Positions 1 through 5,424 of a stretch of DNA of 5,424 nt are shown piece after piece. The notes beneath the pieces were generated by a model. That model did not search any database, was not told the origin of the DNA, and saw nothing but the letters and a program-made list of their open reading frames with translations. The position numbers were made by a program, and so were the translations under genes. How positions within the stretch are numbered: the stretch's first letter is position 1; each line of letters opens with the position of its first letter. The DNA comes from Spirochaetales bacterium (GTDB lineage Bacteria; Spirochaetota; Spirochaetia; DTKZ01): assembly GCA_017998025.1 (NCBI GenBank), contig JAGODW010000130.1, positions 1 to 5,424 of the forward strand, read 5' to 3'.

Positions 1-1
1 G

Positions 2-445
2 CTTATTGACCCCTTTCAGCTCCCTCGATAGACGGGCAATTTCCTCCTCGGTTCGAAGCTGAGCCTTAGCCAGTTGGTCGACCCGCTCGGTGAGCTGATC
101 CATACGAATGGTGAGTTGATCTACCCGTTCGGTGAGTTTATCCATGCGGACAGTAAGCTTGTCGACCCGCTCGGTAAGTTTTTCGAGACGGAGGTCTGTC
201 TGCCGCTGCGTTTCGGTAATTTCTTCCAGTCGGAGATCGATGGCAGCCAGGTGCTTCTCTGATTGTTCCTGGATCTCCACAATCCGTTGTACTGTGGCTT
301 GAAGCTCTGCAAAATCTTTCTTTGTTACGCTTTCCCGCAACTCTTCGTAGACGGTTCCGATGGTCTGGGCAATCTTTTCCGCCGCTTCCGGAGTCATGTA
401 GTCTTTCAGTTCTTTGAATAATTTTAAGGTATCCAGCATTTCCAT
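2..445 (-). CDS. Coiled-coil protein, N-terminal part (3' end off the left edge)
   Basis: The minus strand is open from an ATG at 445 to the window edge (148 codons seen), so the gene is incomplete. The start reads MEMLDTLKLFKELKDYMTPE. Residues 1-60 look like a helical cap, and residues 60-145 are a strongly predicted coiled coil rich in Glu, Arg, Lys and Leu. Between about residues 88 and 125 the heptads are nearly perfect, with L90, V94, L97, M101, L104, V108, L111, M115, L118, V122 and L125 in the core positions. No signal peptide or membrane segment is visible. A second in-frame ATG lies at 439. An AGGG sits 4 nt upstream of the first ATG and 10 nt upstream of the second, so the start is uncertain by two codons. 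Known family, from memory: bacterial and archaeal proteins of this style often carry a C-terminal PD-(D/E)XK nuclease-like domain (DUF3782-type, sometimes misnamed 'chordopoxvirus fusion protein'). That domain would lie outside the window, so the family call is inference. It is transcribed divergently from the synthase-like gene. Confidence 0.8.
   Translation of the reverse strand, partial: MEMLDTLKLFKELKDYMTPEAAEKIAQTIGTVYEELRESVTKKDFAELQATVQRIVEIQEQSEKHLAAIDLRLEEITETQRQTDLRLEKLTERVDKLTVRMDKLTERVDQLTIRMDQLTERVDQLAKAQLRTEEEIARLSRELKGVNK
79..204 (-). repeat. 42-bp tandem repeat (about three units) coding for paired heptads
   Basis: Three units start at 79, 121 and 163 on the plus strand with an exact 42-bp spacing. 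Each begins with a variant of CGACCCGCTCGGTGAG. The third unit is well kept only over about its first 20 bases. Each unit codes for 14 residues of coiled coil (for example DKLTERVDQLTIRM), two heptads in which TERVD alternates with T(V/I)RMD. The units differ mostly by third-position and conservative changes, so the repeat is older than a very recent duplication. Confidence 0.85.
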
Positions 446-515
446 ATATCCCTATACGGCAAAAATCAACCGGATGATTCACTATGCAATAAATTTAGTA
501 GAAAAAACTTCCATG

Positions 516-529
516 TATAGAATACTATA
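516..529. repeat. Small dyad in the divergent promoter region
   Basis: TATAG-AATA-CTATA is a perfect 5-bp inverted repeat with a 4-nt centre. It overlaps the proposed minus-strand -10. It could be an operator half of the divergent region, but five AT-rich base pairs are expected by chance here. Confidence 0.3.
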
Positions 530-547
530 AGTAAATATATAATTCAA
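519..547 (-). promoter_or_regulatory. Candidate sigma70-type promoter for the coiled-coil gene
   Basis: On the minus strand, TTGAAT (547-542, 4 of 6 consensus bases) is followed after exactly 17 bp by TATTCT (524-519, 4 of 6). Transcription would start near 512 and leave a leader of about 67 nt before the ATG at 445. The surrounding DNA is AT-rich, so such matches arise easily; this is a sequence match only. Confidence 0.3.
538..543 (+). promoter_or_regulatory. Candidate -10 element for the synthase-like gene
   Basis: There is a perfect TATAAT, 29 bp before the start codon. It would put the transcript start near 550 and give a leader of about 23 nt that still includes the ribosome site. No good -35 box lies 16-18 bp upstream (TATAGA, GTATAG and TGTATA are found there). 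It overlaps the candidate minus-strand promoter, so the two would compete for polymerase. Confidence 0.3.
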
Positions 548-554
548 CGAATTA
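540..554. repeat. Dyad TAATTC-AAC-GAATTA next to the -10
   Basis: This is a perfect 6-bp inverted repeat with a 3-nt centre. It overlaps the end of the TATAAT and the presumed plus-strand transcript start. It also covers the minus-strand TTGAAT box, so a protein bound here could affect both genes. I do not recognise the regulator family, and no regulator gene lies in the window. Confidence 0.35.
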
Positions 555-561
555 AAACCTG

Positions 562-567
562 AGGAGG
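562..567 (+). promoter_or_regulatory. Ribosome binding site of the synthase-like gene
   Basis: AGGAGG lies 5 nt before the ATG at 573. It is a full consensus site and fixes this start codon. It is useful as a contrast with the next gene, which has no such site. Confidence 0.85.
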
Positions 568-572
568 AACAG

Positions 573-2183
573 ATGGAGCCCATATCCGATACCTTACATA
601 ACCGCAAAAGGCTTTTGAACTATTTGCCCCACATTGTTGTGTTTCTCTCCAGCATGGGGGTAATGATTATTGAACTGGTAGCAAGCCGAATCATTGCCAA
701 GTATTTTGGGAACTCTCTCTTTACCTGGACAGGAGTAATCGGCGTGGTCCTGGCAGGGATCAGTGCTGGAAATTGGCTCGGAGGACGAATGGCCGATACG
801 TACGAACCGGAACGGATCATGGTGCCTCAACTTTTCATTGCCTCGATCCTTGTATTTGGTATTTTGCTGCTCGATCTCGTTATCGGCTGGTTTATGGGCA
901 GTTCCGGGGGATCAGGGATCTCCCCCGGGCTGATTCTTAAGTCCCTTGCTGTAATCACAATACTCTTCTTCCTCCCCTCCGCTGCTTTAGGAACGATATC
1001 TCCGGTAATGGCCAGGTACGCCCTGGCACAGAGTGATCATGTGGGGAGTACCGTAGGGAGTATCTATGCTCTTTCTTCTATAGGAAGCATTGCGGGAACC
1101 TTTATCTCTGGTTTTGTATTGATTCCCCTGTTTGGGGTACGGCTTATTGTCTTTATTGTAGCACTTGTACTCGTCCTGCTCGGCATCGGAGTTTCTGTAG
1201 TCGTAAAGACAAAACGAACCCCGTTACAGACAACAACCCTCAGCGTATGGGCGGGGATGATCCTGCTGGGACTCCTCCTCTGGGGATCTATGCCGGCAGA
1301 AGCACGGGGAAAGAGCCCTCAAGAGACCTCGGACGGAGTCCTATATTCGACCGATTCCCACTACAGTCATATTGAAGTAAAAAATACAGAAGGAGGAACC
1401 AAACGAATTCTGGTGATGGACGGACTGATCCACAACATGCATGATCTGCAGAATCCGAACAATCTTCTCTACGAGTATGAACGCATCTTTGATGCCTTAA
1501 CCCGGGCTTTCCAGCAGGACTATCTCAAAAAAGAGACCTTTCATACCCTCACCCTGGGCGGAGGGGCCATGACCTTCCCTTCGTACCTTTCCCGCGCCTA
1601 TCCTCTGGCCTCCCACGAGGTGGTAGAGATCGATCCTCAGGTGGTGGATGTGGCTTTCCGATACTTTGAAGTTCCAAAAGCAGCGAACCTGAATATTCAT
1701 ACCCTGGATGCAAGGTTGTTTATCCAGGGTGCCCAAAAACAGGGCAGGATATGGGACATTGTGTATCTCGATGCGTTCAATTCGTTCAGTATTCCCTACC
1801 ACCTCACCACCCGGGAGTTTACCTCTACAGCGGCTGCACTTGTTGCAGAAAACGGAATGCTTCTGGCGAATGCGATCGATATACCGAAGTACGGAGGATT
1901 TTTAGGCGCGTACTACAAAACCCTCGTCTCGGTATTTCCCTGCGTAACGGTATACGGAAGTCCGGAAGTGTCGCGGGATCGGCGAAGCACCTTTGTACTG
2001 GCCGCATCTCGCTCTCCCCTTCCGTACAAAGAACTTTTTGCACCGGATGGTACCGTAGCCCGTCAAATGGATCCTGCCTTATTGGAAGAGATCCTGGCAC
2101 GAAATAAGAGCAAGCCTCTTACGGATGACTATACGCCGGTTGAAAATCTGATGGTTCCCGTGTTCCTCGATATGGTGCGGTAG
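573..2183 (+). CDS. Membrane-fused spermidine-synthase-like protein
   Basis: The protein has 536 residues. The N-terminal half is a membrane domain with about seven helices, near residues 18-42, 50-70, 84-108, 118-140, 160-185, 187-211 and 222-240. It carries marks known from fused MFS/spermidine-synthase proteins: ELVASRI...YFG (34-46), a glycine-rich helix ending GGRMAD (70-75), and GSIYALSSIGSIAG (162-175). Residues 255-536 form a Rossmann aminopropyltransferase/methyltransferase-like domain. Visible there are MDG (282-284), the nucleotide loop LGGGAM (328-333), acidic E352 and D354 in VEIDP, D379 in LDAR, D400 in YLDAFNS followed by IPYHLTTREF (407-416), and a C-terminal LTDDYTPVE (516-524). 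Canonical SpeE has a DSxDP motif with two Asp; here it reads D400-A-F-N-S, so the second acid is Asn, and the substrate Gln after LDG is replaced (H287/N288). Spermidine synthesis is therefore not assured; the product may be another aminopropyl or methyl transfer. The start is set by AGGAGG at 562-567. The next gene begins 66 bp downstream on the same strand. Confidence 0.88.
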   Translation: MEPISDTLHNRKRLLNYLPHIVVFLSSMGVMIIELVASRIIAKYFGNSLFTWTGVIGVVLAGISAGNWLGGRMADTYEPERIMVPQLFIASILVFGILLLDLVIGWFMGSSGGSGISPGLILKSLAVITILFFLPSAALGTISPVMARYALAQSDHVGSTVGSIYALSSIGSIAGTFISGFVLIPLFGVRLIVFIVALVLVLLGIGVSVVVKTKRTPLQTTTLSVWAGMILLGLLLWGSMPAEARGKSPQETSDGVLYSTDSHYSHIEVKNTEGGTKRILVMDGLIHNMHDLQNPNNLLYEYERIFDALTRAFQQDYLKKETFHTLTLGGGAMTFPSYLSRAYPLASHEVVEIDPQVVDVAFRYFEVPKAANLNIHTLDARLFIQGAQKQGRIWDIVYLDAFNSFSIPYHLTTREFTSTAAALVAENGMLLANAIDIPKYGGFLGAYYKTLVSVFPCVTVYGSPEVSRDRRSTFVLAASRSPLPYKELFAPDGTVARQMDPALLEEILARNKSKPLTDDYTPVENLMVPVFLDMVR

Positions 2184-2205
2184 CAATCCCGGGTTAAAAT
2201 TAAAA

Positions 2206-2231
2206 TTATTCCCTTTCCCATAAGGGATTAA
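2206..2231 (+). repeat. Hairpin in the intergenic gap, not a standard terminator
   Basis: TCCCTT (2210-2215) pairs with AAGGGA (2222-2227) over a 6-nt loop. Beyond one T-T mismatch, TTA (2206-2208) pairs with TAA (2229-2231). No T-run follows, so it is a poor intrinsic terminator. The 3' arm AAGGGA is also the only ribosome-site-like sequence upstream of the peptidase ATG, so the stem could hide it. Confidence 0.45.
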
Positions 2232-2234
2232 GTT

Positions 2235-2248
2235 CGTATATTTATACG
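2235..2248 (+). repeat. Perfect 14-bp palindromic dyad just before the peptidase start
   Basis: CGTATA-TT-TATACG is fully symmetric and ends one base before the ATG at 2250. As DNA it could be an operator; as RNA, a two-base loop is too tight unless the last pair opens. It contains TATATT (2237-2242), a 5 of 6 match to a -10 box that would place +1 at about 2249-2250. Confidence 0.5.
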
Positions 2249-2249
2249 T

Positions 2250-5219
2250 ATGAAAACGATCACCTTAAACAACCGCTCATTCCTCAAGGTAGGAGGAATC
2301 TGTATTTTTTTGTCGCTTCTTTTCGGATTTTTGCACAATCTGGATGCCCGGGGGGTTAGAGAACCCCGGATCGAAGAGATCGATCCGTTGTCCTCAGAAC
2401 CGCTTCCCGTTGATCCCCTTCTGGTACAGGGGAAGCTCCCCAACGGTCTTTCCTACTATATCCGGAGAAACCTCCATCCTGCCAACCGGGCAGAGTTGCG
2501 ACTGGTAGTGAATGCAGGTTCGGCACTGGAAGAGGAAGACCAACAAGGTTTGGCACACTTTATAGAGCACATGGCGTTTAACGGAACCGCACGGTTCCCC
2601 AAAAACTCCCTCGTACATTGGCTCGAATCGATCGGTATGCGATTTGGCCCGGAAACGAACGCCTATACCAGCTTTGATGAAACCGTGTATCAGCTCTCTA
2701 TTCCCCTGGATGATCCGAACATCCTCGACACAGCCCTCAATATTCTGGTGGATTGGGCTGGATACATAACCCTGGCAGAGGAAGAAATCGAAAAAGAGCG
2801 GGGAGTGATTCTGGAGGAATGGCGCCTCGGGCGGGGCGCTTCCTCCCGGGTACGGGATAAGCAGTACCCGGTACTATTGAAAGGTTCCCGGTATGCGGAA
2901 CGGCTTCCCATAGGGAAACCGGAAATTATACAGAGCGCCCCGCCCGAGGCGCTCCGCCGGTTTTACCGGAACTGGTATCGGCCGGACTTGATGGCCGTAG
3001 TTGCTGTGGGAGACTTCTTCCCCGTTGATATGGAACGACTGATCCGGGAAAAATTCTCAAGCCTGGAAGCGCCTTTGGCCTTCACTCCAGCTACGCAGGA
3101 AGTGCAGCAGGAGATACGTCCTCTGTTTCCTGTCCCTGACCATGGGGAAACGCTCGTATCCATTGCTACAGACCCGGAACTAACCCAGTCTACCGTGGGT
3201 ATTTTTGTAAAAACAGACGTTCGGATACCCACCACATTCCAGGAGTACCGGGAAGAGCTGGCAGAGAGTATCTTCTTTTATATCCTCAACACCCGTTTTT
3301 CCGATATTTCCCGCAAGGAGGATGCTCCGTTCCTCTTTGCCGGTGGGGGTTCCGGTTCCCTTGTTCGGACAAAGAAATTGTCATACGTATCTGCCGCTGC
3401 AGAAGAGGGGGGTATTGTAAATGCACTGGAGGGTATTACCCGGGAAGTGCGTAGAATCCAGGTCCATGGGGTAACGGAGGCAGAGATCCAGCGTGCAAAA
3501 GCGGATATCCTTCGGGAGGTAGAGCAGTCCTATCGGGAACGGAATACGATTCCTTCTTCCTCCTATGTTTCTTCCTATATAGACGCATACCTGCAAGGCA
3601 CTCCTGTGTTAGGCCCGGAATATACCTATCGGCTATTCCAGCGACTACTTCCCGGAATCAAAGAAGACGAGGTATCCCGGTATGCCGAATTATTCCTCTC
3701 CCCTCAGAACCGGGTAATTCTGGTTAGCGCACCAACCCGGGAAGCAGACCAGGTACCGACAGAAACAGATTTAGTAGCGATTCTGGAGCGTACAGCCCGG
3801 GAAGAGGTAGAGCCGTATGCGGAAGAGCCGCCCATCAGTACTCTTCTGGAAAAATCTCCTATGGAAGGTTCCATAGAACGGGTAACGAGTCCTCTCGCAG
3901 CGGCCTACGGCGCGGTTGAATGGAAACTTTCCAACGGTGCCCGTGTTCTATTAAAATCTACTGATTTTAAAGCAGATGAGGTGCTGTTCTCCGCTTTCTC
4001 CCTGGGTGGAACTTCTCTGGCAGAGGAGAGGGACTATCTTTCTGCAGTATTTTCCGTGGACCTGGTGGAACAATCAGGATTGGGAGAGTTCAGCAGTACC
4101 CGGCTGGAAAAATATCTAACGGGAAAAAAGATCTCTATTTCTCCTTCCCTGGATGAAGCAGCCCTTCGGTTCCATGGTTCCTCTTCCCGTCAGGATCTGG
4201 AAACGTTCTTCCAGCTGTTGCACCTCTACTTTACCGCTCCCCGGCTGGATGAATCCGCTGTACGTAGGTATCTGGACCAGGTACGCACCTCCCTCCGAAA
4301 CGAGGAGAACTCTCCAGAAGCACGGTTCGGACGAATGATTCAGGAAGAACTAAAGGGGGGACATTTTCGTTCCCAACCCCTCACAGCCGATAGGATAGAT
4401 GAGGTAGACCCTCATCGTAGCATTGAGTTTTTTAAAGAGCTGGTATCGAATCCTGGAGAATTTACCTTTCTTTTTGTGGGAAATCTTAAACCCGAAGAGC
4501 TGGAGCCGTACCTGAAACAGTATCTTGCATCGGTTCAGCCGAAAGAAGTAAGCATAGATAGGAAAATCGAAACTGGAAAGATTCTGGATCGGGGGGTTAG
4601 ATTCCGGAAAACCAGCCTGCAGAAAACTCTTAAGGCAGGAAAGGAGCCTAAAAGTCTGGTAGCCCTCTACTTTACCGGAGATCTGGAATGGTCCTTCGAG
4701 GAGATAACCCGGTTAAGTTTACTGGAAGATTATCTGGATATCCGCCTCCGGGAAGTATTGAGGGAGGATACGGGCGGCACGTACGGAGTGGGGGTCTCTA
4801 TTTCTCCCCGGAGAACACCGGTTCCAGAATACAGTATCCTTGTTTCCTTTGGAACTTCTCCAAACCGGGTACCGGAGCTTGTGGAACTTACCCTCAAAGA
4901 AATTGAGCGGTTAAAGAGGGAATTCCCTGTAGAGACCGATGTACAAAAGGTTCGTGAGCAACGGTTCCGCCTCCTGGAACGGGCCTGGAGGGAGAACAGC
5001 TTCTGGAGGTACTTTCTGGAACAGGAACTATTTCACCAGGCGGTTTCCCGCTCTTTGGGCATAGAAGAGAGTAACCTTCCCCAAAAAGAAACTCTCTTTA
5101 GCCTCTGGGAACGGATTGCCCGCTCGTTAACTCCATCGACGCTTCAGGAAATGATCCAGAAGTATTTTACGGAGGAAAGGCTTTTGAAGTTCATACTGGA
5201 ACCGGAACAGTTGCCCTGA
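2250..5219 (+). CDS. Periplasmic two-module M16 zinc peptidase, PqqL-like
   Basis: The protein has 989 residues. Known family: M16 (insulinase/pitrilysin clan) proteins are clamshell peptidases made of two similar modules. The inverted zinc site is HFIEH (H103, E106, H107), and the third ligand is E183 in EKERGVILEE, 76 residues after H107 as is usual in the family. PqqL-type context is clear: PLPVDPLLVQGKLPNGL (51-67), MAFNGT (108-113), RFGPETNAYTSFDETVYQ (131-148) and GSRYAERLPIG (212-222). The second module starts near residue 555, lacks HxxEH and should be non-catalytic. It carries R838 and Y845 (R-x6-Y), the pair that contributes to substrate binding in M16 enzymes. Residues 1-34 are a Sec signal peptide or anchor: K2, R9 and K13, then a hydrophobic stretch 14-28 and a possible cut near LDA-R. 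There is no lipobox, so a periplasmic location is expected. The ATG at 2250 is chosen because it alone gives a proper signal peptide, although no ribosome site is well spaced from it. E. coli PqqL and FusC-type relatives degrade imported peptides or ferredoxin; the substrate here is unknown. Confidence 0.93.
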   Translation: MKTITLNNRSFLKVGGICIFLSLLFGFLHNLDARGVREPRIEEIDPLSSEPLPVDPLLVQGKLPNGLSYYIRRNLHPANRAELRLVVNAGSALEEEDQQGLAHFIEHMAFNGTARFPKNSLVHWLESIGMRFGPETNAYTSFDETVYQLSIPLDDPNILDTALNILVDWAGYITLAEEEIEKERGVILEEWRLGRGASSRVRDKQYPVLLKGSRYAERLPIGKPEIIQSAPPEALRRFYRNWYRPDLMAVVAVGDFFPVDMERLIREKFSSLEAPLAFTPATQEVQQEIRPLFPVPDHGETLVSIATDPELTQSTVGIFVKTDVRIPTTFQEYREELAESIFFYILNTRFSDISRKEDAPFLFAGGGSGSLVRTKKLSYVSAAAEEGGIVNALEGITREVRRIQVHGVTEAEIQRAKADILREVEQSYRERNTIPSSSYVSSYIDAYLQGTPVLGPEYTYRLFQRLLPGIKEDEVSRYAELFLSPQNRVILVSAPTREADQVPTETDLVAILERTAREEVEPYAEEPPISTLLEKSPMEGSIERVTSPLAAAYGAVEWKLSNGARVLLKSTDFKADEVLFSAFSLGGTSLAEERDYLSAVFSVDLVEQSGLGEFSSTRLEKYLTGKKISISPSLDEAALRFHGSSSRQDLETFFQLLHLYFTAPRLDESAVRRYLDQVRTSLRNEENSPEARFGRMIQEELKGGHFRSQPLTADRIDEVDPHRSIEFFKELVSNPGEFTFLFVGNLKPEELEPYLKQYLASVQPKEVSIDRKIETGKILDRGVRFRKTSLQKTLKAGKEPKSLVALYFTGDLEWSFEEITRLSLLEDYLDIRLREVLREDTGGTYGVGVSISPRRTPVPEYSILVSFGTSPNRVPELVELTLKEIERLKREFPVETDVQKVREQRFRLLERAWRENSFWRYFLEQELFHQAVSRSLGIEESNLPQKETLFSLWERIARSLTPSTLQEMIQKYFTEERLLKFILEPEQLP
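2822..2952 (+). repeat. Perfect 19-nt inverted repeat inside the peptidase gene
   Basis: The left arm 2822-2840 reads GCGCCTCGGGCGGGGCGCT, and 2934-2952 is its exact reverse complement. A G-U pair on each side (2821 with 2953, 2841 with 2933) would extend an RNA stem to 21 pairs. The arms code for peptidase residues W191-A197 and S229-L235, 93 nt apart. The encoded protein looks ordinary for the family, so the symmetry was not made by an insertion that broke the gene. I saw no third copy in the window. Confidence 0.9.
2846..2917 (+). other. Three nested hairpins enclosed by the 19-nt inverted repeat
   Basis: Inside the 93-nt loop are three perfect short stems in a row. CCGGGTAC (2846-2853) pairs with GTACCCGG (2864-2871) over a 10-nt loop. 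GTTCC (2884-2888) pairs with GGAAC (2897-2901) over 8 nt. TTCCC (2905-2909) pairs with GGGAA (2913-2917) over 3 nt. With the outer stem they would form a cloverleaf-like multibranch RNA of about 133 nt. The stems are read directly; folding in the cell is inference, and the two 5-bp stems alone would mean little. Confidence 0.5.
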
Positions 5220-5243
5220 TCCTGGAATTGGGGAACAAATAAA

Positions 5244-5424
5244 TTATAAAGTAAAAGGCATAGAAGCCCCCATCAGGAAGTAGAATCCTCCAAACGCGTA
5301 ATTACTGTCCTTTAATATTGGGGTGAGGGTCCTTGTGTACCGGAGTTCCATACAGGGGGAAAAGTTGTTGAAGGGAATAGAGTACCCTATTCCCGCCACA
5401 ACCCCCAGCGCCACGCCATAGTAG
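5244..5424 (-). CDS. Probable outer-membrane beta-barrel protein, C-terminal end
   Basis: The minus strand is open from the right edge to a TAA at 5244-5246; 59 residues are seen, and the start lies outside the window. The peptide shows amphipathic strands with turns between them: roughly YYGVALGVVAGIGYSIPF, then CMELRYTRTLTPI, then a last strand AFGGFYFLMGASMPFTL. The last strand alternates hydrophobic residues at -1 (L), -3 (F), -5 (M), -7 (A), -9 (M) and -11 (F). This is the pattern of a barrel-closing strand and BamA recognition signal, although the usual terminal Phe is Leu here. It fits small OmpA-like or OmpW-like porin families, but the exact family cannot be named from this piece. 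The gene is convergent with the peptidase, with only 24 bp between the stop codons and no clear shared terminator. Confidence 0.62.
   Translation of the reverse strand, partial: YYGVALGVVAGIGYSIPFNNFSPCMELRYTRTLTPILKDSNYAFGGFYFLMGASMPFTL

Noticed and set aside
74..262. Plus-strand open frame of 62 codons with a repeated VDPLGE-like pattern
   Set aside because: It is the opposite-strand shadow of the 42-bp repeat in the coiled-coil gene. The repeats look regular only because the real gene is repetitive, and there is no ribosome site.
138..482. Minus-strand 114-codon frame overlapping the coiled-coil gene
   Set aside because: The composition is cysteine-, arginine- and proline-rich with no pattern. 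The other frame on this strand gives a clean heptad coiled coil.
904..928. 8-bp GC-only-core hairpin CCGGGGGA / TCCCCCGG in the synthase gene
   Set aside because: It is strong on paper, but about one 8-bp stem per window is expected by chance. It codes for a glycine/serine loop between membrane helices, and no T-run follows that would make it a terminator.
1700..1731. 9-bp perfect hairpin ACCCTGGAT / ATCCAGGGT in the synthase gene
   Set aside because: A perfect 9-bp stem with a short loop is expected roughly once in a few windows of this size by chance. It lies over the conserved LDAR-coding segment, and nothing else points to function.
2291..2312. Internal AGGAGG at 2291-2296 with ATT at 2304 or TTG at 2310 as a possible peptidase start
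   Set aside because: These starts would remove the positive residues and half of the hydrophobic core of the signal peptide. The spacing to TTG is 13 nt, and ATT is a very rare start codon.
2352..2386. Two adjoining 6-bp hairpins (GGGGTT-AGAG-AACCCC and GGATCG...CGATCC) just after the signal-peptide codons
   Set aside because: Six-bp stems are common by chance. A pause after the signal peptide is conceivable, but the sequence alone cannot support it.
4153..4338. 61-codon plus-strand frame inside the peptidase gene, and similar overlapping frames elsewhere
   Set aside because: They overlap a long gene with clear family motifs and have no ribosome site or protein-like pattern of their own.
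5198..5243. Possible shared terminator between the convergent genes (GTTGCCC ... GGGGAAC)
   Set aside because: The arms have an internal mismatch and a 13-nt loop, the left arm is inside the coding end of the peptidase, and neither strand has a proper T-run after the stem.

Overview
The window is a chromosome-type segment from a diderm (Gram-negative-type) bacterium. The evidence is a Sec-exported M16 zinc peptidase and the C-terminal end of an outer-membrane beta-barrel protein. Base composition is intermediate, arginine is often coded by CGG, and the first complete gene has a strong AGGAGG ribosome site. A spirochaete is my best guess, from the style of the coiled-coil protein and the barrel, but nothing here proves it. 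I see no rRNA, tRNA, CRISPR array, insertion sequence or phage gene.

Layout, left to right: (1) 2-445, minus strand, the N-terminal 148 residues of a coiled-coil protein running off the left edge, with a 42-bp internal tandem repeat. (2) 446-572, an AT-rich divergent promoter region with two small dyads. (3) 573-2183, plus strand, a membrane protein with about seven helices fused to a spermidine-synthase-like Rossmann domain. (4) 2184-2249, a 66-bp gap with two dyads and no properly placed ribosome site. (5) 2250-5219, plus strand, a 989-residue two-module M16 peptidase (PqqL-like) with a signal peptide. (6) 5220-5243, a 24-bp convergent gap. (7) 5244-5424, minus strand, the last 59 residues of a probable outer-membrane beta-barrel protein running off the right edge.

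The two complete genes lie in the same direction and could be co-transcribed, but their functions do not obviously join into one pathway. The peptidase should act in the periplasm and the barrel in the outer membrane. The synthase-like protein sits in the inner membrane, with a catalytic domain that may face outward. The region therefore looks like a loose group of envelope genes rather than a known system.

The most unusual signal lies inside the peptidase gene. A perfect 19-nt GC-rich inverted repeat (2822-2840 and 2934-2952) encloses 93 nt that contain three further short perfect hairpins. This gives a potential multibranch RNA of about 133 nt within a normally conserved coding sequence.
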